Positions 6,541 through 13,702 of a stretch of DNA of 46,738 nucleotides are shown here, one piece after another. This DNA is from Deltaproteobacteria bacterium (GTDB lineage: Bacteria; Myxococcota_A; Polyangia; Haliangiales; JADYYK01), in assembly GCA_020853705.1 (NCBI GenBank), contig JADYYK010000176.1:1-46738 (forward strand). Reading direction: 5' to 3'. The notes under the pieces were generated by a model, which saw only the letters and a list, made by a program, of their open reading frames with translations, searched no databases and had not been told where the DNA came from. The stretch's first letter is position 1. Every line of letters starts with the position of its first letter. A program made the position numbers and the translations under genes.

Positions 6541-8383
6541 CGTCACCATCACCAACCCGCCTTCGGATGGCTCGGTCGGCACGCTGGCCAGCGCGTTCCG
6601 GGTGGTCGCCAATCCGGTGCCCCGCATCTTCAACGTCGAGCCGGGGCGCGGCACCACCGGGACCGATCAGCCCGTGGTGGTGTCGGGCGCCAACTTCAGG
6701 AGCCAGGTCAAGTTCGAGCTGCTCAACGCCGCCGGCGTGTCGGTGTTCGCGAGCGCGCCCATCACGCTGGCCAGCTCGCCCACGGGCAGCTTCAACTTCA
6801 CCATCCCGATCTCGAGTACCCCGGCGCTGGGCGAGGGCGTCTACCTGGTGCGCGTCACCAACCTCGACGAGATGACCTACTCGACCTACTCGTTCTTCGT
6901 GATCAAGAACCCGTCGGCCAAGCTGTCGACCTTCTCGGCGGGCATCCCGCTGCCGACCGGGCGGCGCGAGCTGGCCGCGGTGCTGGCCTCCGATGATCTC
7001 GGCAACAAGTACGTCTATGCCATCGGCGGGGCCAATGGCGCCGGCACCTCGCTGGAGACGCTGGAGGCCAGCGCGCTGTCCAGGTTCGGCGATCTGGGCG
7101 CGTGGCGGACGCTGCCGGCGTCGAACAGCATGCAGCGCAAGCGGCGCGGCCTGGCCGTGGTGGCGGTCCCGGTGTTCAAGGCCAGCCCGACCGGGATCGA
7201 TGTCTTCGTGCCCGAGCGAACCTACCTGTATGCGCTTGGCGGTCGCGACGGCACCACCGTCGAGCGCACCATCGAGCGCGCCGTGGTGCTGCGCAACGCC
7301 GATGCCCCGGTGGCGACCGGGACGGCGTCGGCGGGCGGCGGCACGCTGGCGGCGGGCACCTGGTACTACAAGGTGTCGGCGGTGCTGGCGGCCAGCGATC
7401 CCGACAACCCCGGCGGGGAGACGCTGACCTCCGACGAGGTCATCGTGGGCCTCAGCGCGGCGGGCAGCGTCACCTTGAGCTGGCCGGCCAAGACGGTCAA
7501 CGGGATGGCCGCGGCGGGCTACAGGATCTACCGCACCGACGCGCCCGACGGCGTGTCGCAGCAGGAGCACCTGATCGACACCGTGACCGGGACCAGCTAC
7601 ACGGACACCGGCCATGCCGCGGGCACGGTGCCCTTCCTGCCCTCGGGCGCCACCGGGGTGTGGGTCGTGCAGACTCCGCAGCTGGCGAGCGCACGTGCCG
7701 GGGTGTCGGCGGTGACCGCGACCGATCCCACCGGGGCGCGCTTCATCTATGCCATCGCAGGTCGCAGCGCAGCCACCGGCGGGCTGCTCAATTCGGTCGA
7801 GAAGATCGCGGTCGACGCCCAGGGCCAGCTCGGCGGGGCCTGGAGCAGCGCGGGCGGCAACCTGATCGACACCCGGGCCTACGCGGGTGCCGACGTCGAG
7901 ACCCGGGCCAACGTGTCGACCTTCCTGGCCGCGCCCAACTCGCGGCTGTGGGTCGCGGGCGGGGTGGGACAGGTCAACGCGACCGGCAACGTCGGCGCGC
8001 TGATCGGGCTGGAGTTCGCCGACGTGACCACCGGCGGTGATCTCACGGCGTGGTCGCACCAGATCCGCAGCGGCGCGGCGGTGTACGACATCAGCGCGGC
8101 CGCGGGCGGCTTCTTCGCCATCTCGAGCAACCAGCTGTTCGCGGTCGGCGGCGCCGGCACCGCGACCGACACCGGGTTCGGGGCCATCCGGTCGGGGCCC
8201 GGTGACAAGATCGACTTCGGCGCCGCGGGGGCGCTGGTGGGGGCGGCGTCGTCCAGCAGCAACGGGCCGACCTCGCCGCTGGCGCTGGGCGGCACCGTGC
8301 GCTCGACCGGCCTGCTGTACTTCATCGGTGGCACCAGCGACGGCACCAACGCCGTCACCACCACGTTCCGGACCCTCAACTAA
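6134..8383 (+). CDS. IPT/TIG and beta-propeller surface lipoprotein, C-terminal part (frameshifted)
   Basis: This is the downstream frame of the gene that starts at 5332; its real content begins right after the G tract, and the ATG at 6134 is only the first usable start in the frame. It continues the IPT/TIG repeats (to about 6910). Kelch-like propeller blades follow (KYVYAIGGANGAG, YLYALGGRDG, IYAIAGRSAATGG, LFAVGGAGTATD, LLYFIGGTSDG), with a fibronectin-like segment (WYYKVSAVLAASDPDNPGGE) inserted between blades. Kelch blades suggest protein or glycan binding outside the cell. It ends 11 bases before the barrel gene at 8395, so the two are probably co-transcribed. The downstream frame has no in-frame stops, which argues that any frameshift is recent or artefactual. 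Confidence 0.75.
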   Translation: MSVRLEATPAVSASMTTVVSRTSATAVLDLTGVAAGTYGVTVQNADGCSFTLPGAFVVTPPKIITISGIDPPFGCTCETTAVTIKGAGLVSTPVVTMRPTGMPAATPVTFQRVAFIDSGTLTALVPAGITPLGSHDVTITNPPSDGSVGTLASAFRVVANPVPRIFNVEPGRGTTGTDQPVVVSGANFRSQVKFELLNAAGVSVFASAPITLASSPTGSFNFTIPISSTPALGEGVYLVRVTNLDEMTYSTYSFFVIKNPSAKLSTFSAGIPLPTGRRELAAVLASDDLGNKYVYAIGGANGAGTSLETLEASALSRFGDLGAWRTLPASNSMQRKRRGLAVVAVPVFKASPTGIDVFVPERTYLYALGGRDGTTVERTIERAVVLRNADAPVATGTASAGGGTLAAGTWYYKVSAVLAASDPDNPGGETLTSDEVIVGLSAAGSVTLSWPAKTVNGMAAAGYRIYRTDAPDGVSQQEHLIDTVTGTSYTDTGHAAGTVPFLPSGATGVWVVQTPQLASARAGVSAVTATDPTGARFIYAIAGRSAATGGLLNSVEKIAVDAQGQLGGAWSSAGGNLIDTRAYAGADVETRANVSTFLAAPNSRLWVAGGVGQVNATGNVGALIGLEFADVTTGGDLTAWSHQIRSGAAVYDISAAAGGFFAISSNQLFAVGGAGTATDTGFGAIRSGPGDKIDFGAAGALVGAASSSSNGPTSPLALGGTVRSTGLLYFIGGTSDGTNAVTTTFRTLN

Positions 8384-8394
8384 GGAGTGCGGCG

Positions 8395-9144
8395 ATGGTC
8401 ACGATGAACCTCCGGGTCGTGGCGCTGGCGCTGCTGGCGCTGCCGGCCGGGCTCCAGGCGCAGACGCTGGGCGACGCGCCGTCGGCCGGGGATCCCACCA
8501 TGGCGCCGAGCGCGGAGCCGGAGGCGGCGCCGGGGCCGACCATGTCGGCGACCGGGGTGGTCGATGCCGAGGCCAGGGTCTCGGCCAGCGCGACCGCGGC
8601 GCCACCGCGCACGGGGTTTGCGATCGGGATCGCCCCCCGGGTCGGGGTCACGGTGCCGACCTCGAAGCTGGGCGTCTTCGTGGTGGGCGGGCTGGAGATC
8701 GACCTGTTCCTGCCGGTGCTGCGCGGACGGCTGGTGGTCGCGCTGGATGCCACCCTGACGCGGCCCAGCCATGACGGCACCGGTAACGACGCCCGGGTCG
8801 GCGGCGACTATGACTTCACGGTCGAGGAGACCGAGTTCAAGCTGGGGCTCGACGTGATCTACCGGCTGGCCGGGCGTGAGCGCAAGCTGGTGCCGTTCGT
8901 GGGCGCGGGGCCGATCGTGCACCTGCTGAAGTCGGTGCAGACCAACTCGCTGGGGCCAGAGAGCAACACCGAGCAGAGCACGGCCTATGGTGTCGAGGTG
9001 CTGGGTGGCGCGGACTACCGGCTGGGCCCGGGCGCGCTGGTGGGCGATCTGCGGCTGGTCTACTCGGGGCTGGATCACCTGCTGACCGGCGACACCAACG
9101 CCGCCAACCTGACGGCGTCGGTGGGCTACCGGATGATCTTCTAG
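8395..9144 (+). CDS. Outer-membrane beta-barrel protein
   Basis: This 249-residue protein has an AAGGAG ribosome site 9 bases before its ATG. It carries a signal peptide ending near LQAQT, an Ala/Pro/Glu-rich linker to about residue 75, then alternating amphipathic strands (GIAPRVGVTVPTS, RLVVALDATLTRPS, KLGLDVIYRLAG, LVPFVGAGPIVH, GALVGDLRLVYSG) and a C-terminal Phe (GYRMIF), the usual outer-membrane barrel ending. It resembles OmpA-like or porin-fold eight-strand barrels. It lies 11 bases after the IPT/propeller lipoprotein and may anchor or accompany it at the surface. Its stop overlaps the stop of the convergent dehydrogenase gene. Confidence 0.75.
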   Translation: MVTMNLRVVALALLALPAGLQAQTLGDAPSAGDPTMAPSAEPEAAPGPTMSATGVVDAEARVSASATAAPPRTGFAIGIAPRVGVTVPTSKLGVFVVGGLEIDLFLPVLRGRLVVALDATLTRPSHDGTGNDARVGGDYDFTVEETEFKLGLDVIYRLAGRERKLVPFVGAGPIVHLLKSVQTNSLGPESNTEQSTAYGVEVLGGADYRLGPGALVGDLRLVYSGLDHLLTGDTNAANLTASVGYRMIF

Positions 9145-9989
9145 CGCACGTCCTTCGCGATCACGGTCCAGTCGTCATGGCCGTGGCCGGCGGCGATCCA
9201 GCGGTCCATCTCGGCGGCCACCGCGGGCAGCACGGCCAGCGGGTGGCCGCCGGCGGCGGCGCTGTCGAGCATGATGCGGGCGTCCTTGCGCGCCATCGTG
9301 AGCTCCCACGACGGCTGGCTGAAGTCGGCGTCGAGGATGCGACCCAGGCGCGCGGCGGGTGAGAAGCCGGGGGACAAGAGCTCGAACAGGGTGGCGAGTT
9401 CGCTGCTCGGCAGGCCGGTGGCACGGCCCAGGCGCAGCGCCTCGGCGACCCCGGTGGTGATGAACATCAGGCTGAGGTTGCCGATGAGCTTGTGGATGGC
9501 AGCGCGCTCGGGGGCCTCGCCGACGTGGACCAGCTTGCCGGTCATCGGCATCAGCGCCGCGGCCACGGCGTCGAAGCGGGCGCGCGGGCCGGCGGCCAGC
9601 ATCAGGCCGGTGCCGGCCAGGGCGTGCGCGGGGGCCATGAAGACCGGGGCGTGCAGGAAGGCGACGCCGCGCTGGTGCCAGCGCTGCGCGCGGGCGGCGG
9701 TCCCGGCGGGCGACGTCGTGGTGTGATCGATGATGGTGACCTCGGGCGCGAGGCCGGGGCGGGCGCGCTCGAGGACGTCGTCGACGGCGGCGTCGTCGGA
9801 CAGCGTGAGGTGCACGCGGGTGGCGCCGCGCACGGCGTCGGCGGGGTCGGGCAGGGCGCGGGCGCCGTCGCCCTCGAGGGCGCGCGCCTTGTCCGGGCTG
9901 CGATTCCAGACCTGCACCGCCTCGCCGCGGCGGCGCAGCGCGCGCACGAAATTGCTGCCCAGGAGTCCAGTGCCGAGCCAGGTGCGCAT
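9141..9989 (-). CDS. NAD(P)-dependent 3-hydroxyisobutyrate dehydrogenase-like oxidoreductase
   Basis: This 282-residue protein starts directly with the dinucleotide-binding strand (MRTWLGTGLLGSN, a GxGxxG motif at residues 7-12). The substrate motif follows the pattern of the beta-hydroxyacid dehydrogenase family (IIDHTTTSPAGTAARA near residue 85), with FLHAPVFMAPAHALAGTG after it. The family's catalytic Lys region is present (HKLIGNLSLMFITTGVAEAL), as is the C-terminal helical domain (ARKDARIMLDSA). Members reduce or oxidise beta-hydroxy acids or imines; the substrate cannot be told. A strong palindrome just upstream suggests dedicated regulation. The gene converges on the barrel gene with overlapping stops. 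Confidence 0.85.
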   Translation of the reverse strand: MRTWLGTGLLGSNFVRALRRRGEAVQVWNRSPDKARALEGDGARALPDPADAVRGATRVHLTLSDDAAVDDVLERARPGLAPEVTIIDHTTTSPAGTAARAQRWHQRGVAFLHAPVFMAPAHALAGTGLMLAAGPRARFDAVAAALMPMTGKLVHVGEAPERAAIHKLIGNLSLMFITTGVAEALRLGRATGLPSSELATLFELLSPGFSPAARLGRILDADFSQPSWELTMARKDARIMLDSAAAGGHPLAVLPAVAAEMDRWIAAGHGHDDWTVIAKDVR

Positions 9990-10003
9990 GCGCGCGATGA
10001 TGC

Positions 10004-10022
10004 CGTATTCACGCGGAATACG
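10004..10022. promoter_or_regulatory. Perfect palindrome CGTATTC-N5-GAATACG, probable operator
   Basis: A perfect 7-base inverted repeat with a 5-base spacer sits 15 bases upstream of the dehydrogenase ATG and in the region shared with the rightward Hsp70-like gene. Its AT-rich core stands out against the surrounding sequence. Length and symmetry fit a dimeric repressor or activator of the leftward gene. No regulator gene is adjacent. Confidence 0.5.
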
Positions 10023-10086
10023 AAATCACGGGCGCGAGCTCGATCGGGTCATGCGCTTCGTCAAACGTTAGCCCGGCGCTGACGGT

Positions 10087-10115
10087 TTGACACGCGCCGA
10101 CCCGGCTGCTAATGG
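10087..10115 (+). promoter_or_regulatory. Candidate promoter of the Hsp70-like gene
   Basis: A perfect TTGACA (10087-10092) is followed after 17 bases by TAATGG (10110-10115), a poor -10 match. Transcription would start near 10122, leaving a leader of about 23 bases that contains the GGAGGAGG ribosome site of the gene at 10145. Confidence 0.45.
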
Positions 10116-10144
10116 TTCGCCCCCCTGTGCGGGAGGAGGACCGG

Positions 10145-11428
10145 ATGCACCCGTCCGTTGGCCTCGATTTCGGCACCACCAACAGCGCGCTGGCGGTGGC
10201 GGACCGCGAGCGGCGGGTGACGCTGGAGCGCTTCGGGCGCAGCGGCGCCGACAGCCTGCGCTCGATCCTCTACTTCCACCCTGATCGGCGCGGACCGCGC
10301 GGGGTGCCCGAGCCGGTGGTCGGGCCCGAGGCCATCGACCGCTACCTGGAGTCCGACGGCGACGGCCGCTTGCTGCAGTCGTTCAAGTCCCACCTGGCCA
10401 GCCGGTCGTTCCAGGCCACCGGGGTGTTCGGGCGCAACTTCACGCTGGAGGCCCTGATCGCGGCCTTCCTGAAGGTGCTGCGCGCGCGCCAGCCGGCGGC
10501 GCGCCGGGTGGTGGTGGGGCGGCCGGTGCGCTTCGCCCACGCCGACACCACGGTCGACGACGACTTCGCGGTCGACCGCCTGCGCCGCGCGCTGGCCGAG
10601 GCCGGCTTCGACGACGTCGTCTTCGAGCTGGAGCCCATCGCGGCGGCCTGGCACTACGAGGCCCGCCTGACCCGGGACGAGCGCGTGCTGATCGCTGACT
10701 TCGGCGGCGGCACCAGCGACTTCTGCCTGCTCACGGTGGGGCCGAGCTTCCGCGGCGCGGGGCGGGCGGCGCGCGGGCAGAGCATCCTCGGCACCGAGGG
10801 CGTGGCGCTGGCGGGCGACGCCTTCGACGCCCAGATCGTGCTGCACGCGGTGGCGCCGGCGCTGGGCAAGGGTTCCATGGTGCGGTCGTACCTGGAGAAG
10901 GATCCCGACAAGGTGCTGCCGGTGCCGCCGTGGATCTACGGCAAGCTGGCGCGCTGGCACACGCTGTCGTTCCTGAAGTCGCCCGAGACGCTGCGCTTCA
11001 TCGCCGAGACCCGGGCCCAGTCGCTGGAGCCCGACAAGCTCGCCGCGCTGGAGCACGTCATCGACGCCGACCTGGGCTACCGGCTGTACCAGGCGGTGGA
11101 GCGGGTCAAGCGCACGCTGAGCACGGCGGACAGCGCCGAGCTGGCGCTGGAGGACGGGCCGCTGAAGCTCAAGAAGCGCATCACGCGCAAGCAGTTCGAG
11201 GGCTGGATCGGTGACGAGCTGGCCCGCATCGAGGGCGCGGTGGAGCGCCTGCTGGCCAGCACCGGGGTGGCGGCCAGCGCGGTCGATCGCGTCTTCATGA
11301 CCGGCGGCTCCTCGCTGGTGCCGGCGGTGCGGCGGCTGTTCGAGAAGCGCTTCGGGGTGGGCAAGCTCGCGGGCGGCGAGGAGCTGACGTCGGTGGCCCA
11401 GGGCCTGGCGCTGGCCGGGCTCGACTGA
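10145..11428 (+). CDS. Hsp70-family (YegD-like) actin-fold ATPase
   Basis: This 427-residue protein starts at the ATG preceded by GGAGGAGG. Phosphate-1 motif GLDFGTTNSALAVAD spans residues 6-20, the second phosphate loop IADFGGGTSDF spans about 183-193, and the adenosine motif FMTGGSSLVPAV lies near the C-terminus. The protein ends after the nucleotide-binding domain, so the Hsp70 substrate-binding domain is absent, as in YegD-like proteins. It probably acts as an ATP-dependent chaperone-like or scaffolding factor in the cytoplasm. An RNB ribonuclease gene begins 50 bases downstream on the same strand and YebC after that, so the three may form a loose expression unit. Confidence 0.85.
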   Translation: MHPSVGLDFGTTNSALAVADRERRVTLERFGRSGADSLRSILYFHPDRRGPRGVPEPVVGPEAIDRYLESDGDGRLLQSFKSHLASRSFQATGVFGRNFTLEALIAAFLKVLRARQPAARRVVVGRPVRFAHADTTVDDDFAVDRLRRALAEAGFDDVVFELEPIAAAWHYEARLTRDERVLIADFGGGTSDFCLLTVGPSFRGAGRAARGQSILGTEGVALAGDAFDAQIVLHAVAPALGKGSMVRSYLEKDPDKVLPVPPWIYGKLARWHTLSFLKSPETLRFIAETRAQSLEPDKLAALEHVIDADLGYRLYQAVERVKRTLSTADSAELALEDGPLKLKKRITRKQFEGWIGDELARIEGAVERLLASTGVAASAVDRVFMTGGSSLVPAVRRLFEKRFGVGKLAGGEELTSVAQGLALAGLD

Positions 11429-11436
11429 GCGGGCGT

Positions 11437-11452
11437 CGCGGCCAGCGCCGCG
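11437..11452 (+). terminator. Weak hairpin after the Hsp70-like gene
   Basis: CGCGGC and GCCGCG form a 6-pair GC stem around a CAGC loop just after the stop codon, without a U-tract. It could attenuate transcription before the ribonuclease gene; chance is quite possible at this GC content. Confidence 0.25.
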
Positions 11453-11477
11453 CCGGGCCCGCGTGGTAGAACCGGGC

Positions 11478-12926
11478 ATGTCCTCGTCGTCGCGTCCGGT
11501 GCCTTCGCTGTCCGACATCGCGGCCAGCGCCATGCTGGAGAAGGGCTTTTTGCCCGAGCCGCCGCCCGAGGCGCTGGCGCAGGCCGAGGCGGCGCGGCCG
11601 GCGGGGCCGCAGGCCGGGCTGACCGATCTGCGCGCGCTGCCCTGGACGTCGATCGACAACCCGGAGTCGCGTGATCTCGATCAGGTCGAGGCCAGCGAGC
11701 GGCTGCCGGGCGGGGGCTACCGGCTGTGGGTGGGCATCGCCGACGTCGATCACTTCGTGCCCGCGGGGTCGCCGGTGGATCGGTTCGCGCAGCACAACTG
11801 CACCAGCGTGTACACCGGGGCGCGCACCTTCCCGATGCTGCCCGAGCGGCTGTCGTTCGATCTGTCGTCGCTGAACGCCGGGGTGGCGCGGCGGGCCATC
11901 GTGATCGAGACCGTGGTCGGCGCCGACGGCGAGGTCGGCGAGGGCAAGGTGTACGCGGCGCTGCTCGAGAACCACGCCAAGCTCGACTATCCCTCGGTGT
12001 CGGCCTGGCTGGATGGCAAGGGGCCGCAGCCGGCGGCGCTGGCGGCGCGCACCGAGCTGGCGGCGCAGGTCGAGATGCAGGACGCCCTGGCGGTGCTGCT
12101 GGGCGAGGGGCGGCGGCGCGCGGGCGCGCTGGACGTCGACACCGCGGCGCCGCGCGCGGTGCTGGATCAGCAGGGCAAGCTGGTCGGCATGGCGGATCAC
12201 CACCAGGATCGCGCCGGCAACGTGGTCGAGGAGCTCATGATCGCGTCGAACCGCACCGTGGCCAGGGCGCTCGACGCGCGCGGGCTGACGTCGATCCGGC
12301 GCGTGGTCAAGGCGCCCGAGCGCTGGGTCAAGATCATGAAGTACGCCGCCGAGCGCGGCCACACCCTGCCCGAGACGCCGTCGTCGCTGGCGCTGTCGAA
12401 GTTCGTGGCCCGCATGCGCCGCGAGCGCGCCGCGGAGTTTGCCGAGATCTCGCTGGCGCTGGTCAAGCTGATGGGGCGCGGCGAGTACATCGCGCACCGG
12501 CCGGGCACCGTCGAGGTCGGCCACTTCGGGCTGGCCACCGAGCAGTACACCCACTCGACGGCGCCCAACCGGCGCTATGTCGATCTCATCACCCAGCGCC
12601 TGGCGCTGAGCACGCACGCCTACGACGAGGCCACCCTGGCCACGCTGGCGGCGCGCGCCAGCGAGCGCGCGGCGGCGGCCGAGAAGGTCGAGCGCCGCGT
12701 GCTCAAGTCGGCCAGCGCGCAGCTGCTGGTGGACCGCGTCGGCGAGGTCTTCGACGGCCTGATCACCGGGGCCAGCGACAAGGGCGTCTTCGTGCGCATC
12801 TTCAACCCGGCCGCCGAGGGCAAGGTGGTGCGCGGCGAGCGCGGCCTGGAGCTGGCGTCGCACGTCAAGGTGCGCCTGCGCGAGGCCGACGTCGAGCGCG
12901 GCTTCATCGACTTCGAGGCGGCCTAG
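11478..12926 (+). CDS. RNB-domain exoribonuclease (RNase II/R-like)
   Basis: This 482-residue protein starts at ATG 11478; the upstream GTG at 11463 is less likely. It lacks the two N-terminal cold-shock domains of RNase II/R and enters the RNB domain near residue 50. The metal-binding motif reads DNPESRDLDQ (60-69), with the fourth acidic residue of the usual motif replaced by Gln. Later RNB blocks are clear: FAQHNCTSVYTGARTFPMLP, VVEELMIASNRTVAR and YTHSTAPNRRYVDLITQR. A C-terminal S1-like domain covers about 415-480. The role is 3'-5' RNA degradation in the cytoplasm. There is no Shine-Dalgarno sequence; TAGAAC lies 5 bases before the ATG. Confidence 0.9.
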   Translation: MSSSSRPVPSLSDIAASAMLEKGFLPEPPPEALAQAEAARPAGPQAGLTDLRALPWTSIDNPESRDLDQVEASERLPGGGYRLWVGIADVDHFVPAGSPVDRFAQHNCTSVYTGARTFPMLPERLSFDLSSLNAGVARRAIVIETVVGADGEVGEGKVYAALLENHAKLDYPSVSAWLDGKGPQPAALAARTELAAQVEMQDALAVLLGEGRRRAGALDVDTAAPRAVLDQQGKLVGMADHHQDRAGNVVEELMIASNRTVARALDARGLTSIRRVVKAPERWVKIMKYAAERGHTLPETPSSLALSKFVARMRRERAAEFAEISLALVKLMGRGEYIAHRPGTVEVGHFGLATEQYTHSTAPNRRYVDLITQRLALSTHAYDEATLATLAARASERAAAAEKVERRVLKSASAQLLVDRVGEVFDGLITGASDKGVFVRIFNPAAEGKVVRGERGLELASHVKVRLREADVERGFIDFEAA

Positions 12927-12979
12927 TTGTAGGCTGCGCCCGGGAAATCGCAGCACAGACACGAGAGGAAGGCACCACG

Positions 12980-13702
12980 ATGGGTCGGATCTTCGAGACG
13001 CGCAAGGCCACCATGTTTGCGCGCTGGAACAAGATGGCGAAGGCGTTCACGCGGGTCTCGCGTGAGCTGACGATGGCGGCCAAGGCGGGCGGGCCGAGCC
13101 CCGACACCAACTCGCAGCTGCGCCGCGCCATCCAGAACGCGCGCTCCATCAGCATGCCGCGCGACAAGATCGAGGGCGCCATCAAGCGCGCCACCAGCAA
13201 GGACACCGCCAACTACGAGGAGCTGGTGTACGAGGGCTACGCCGCCCACGGCGTCGCGGTCCTGGTGGTGGCCGCGACCGACAACCCGACCCGCACCGTG
13301 GCCAACGTGCGCATGCGCTTCCAGAAGCACGGCGGCAACATGGGCTCGACCGGCAGCGTGGCCTTCAACTTCAACCAGATGGCGGTGTTCCGCGTCGATC
13401 CGACCGGGGTCGATGTCGACGAGCTGGAGCTCGAGATGATCGATCACGGCCTGGAAGAGGCCGGCATCGTCAACAACGAGAAGGGCGAGCCCGAGCTGGT
13501 CATCCGCGGGGCGCACAACCAGTTCGGCGCGCTGCAGGCGGCCATCGAGAAGCGCGGGCTGACGGTGCGCTCGGCCAGCTCGGAGTATGTGCCGGTGGCG
13601 CCCATGCAGCTGCCCGAGGAGCAGGCCACCGCGGCGCTGGCCACCGTCGACTGGCTGGAGCAGGACGAGGACGTCCAGCACGTGTTCCACAACCTGGGTT
13701 AG
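12980..13702 (+). CDS. yebC: YebC/PmpR-family regulator or translation factor
   Basis: This 240-residue protein starts at the ATG preceded by GAGAGGAAGG. It shows the full family signature: MGRIFETRKATMFARWNK at the start, NSQLRRAIQNARSISMPRDKIEGAIKRA, YEGYAAHGVAVLVVAATDN, KHGGNMGSTGSVAFNF, then the C-terminal domain with HGLEEAG. Members are described as DNA-binding regulators (PmpR) and, more recently, as factors easing ribosome stalling; the sequence cannot decide. The usual start motif has GHSKW, here replaced by GRIFETRK, as in one of the family's sub-branches. The stop overlaps that of the convergent kinase gene by 3 bases. Confidence 0.93.
   Translation: MGRIFETRKATMFARWNKMAKAFTRVSRELTMAAKAGGPSPDTNSQLRRAIQNARSISMPRDKIEGAIKRATSKDTANYEELVYEGYAAHGVAVLVVAATDNPTRTVANVRMRFQKHGGNMGSTGSVAFNFNQMAVFRVDPTGVDVDELELEMIDHGLEEAGIVNNEKGEPELVIRGAHNQFGALQAAIEKRGLTVRSASSEYVPVAPMQLPEEQATAALATVDWLEQDEDVQHVFHNLG

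Noticed and set aside
5984..8059. Minus-strand open frame of 691 codons opposite the IPT/propeller gene
   Set aside because: Shadow of high-GC third positions; Arg/Gly/His-rich and without domain patterns.
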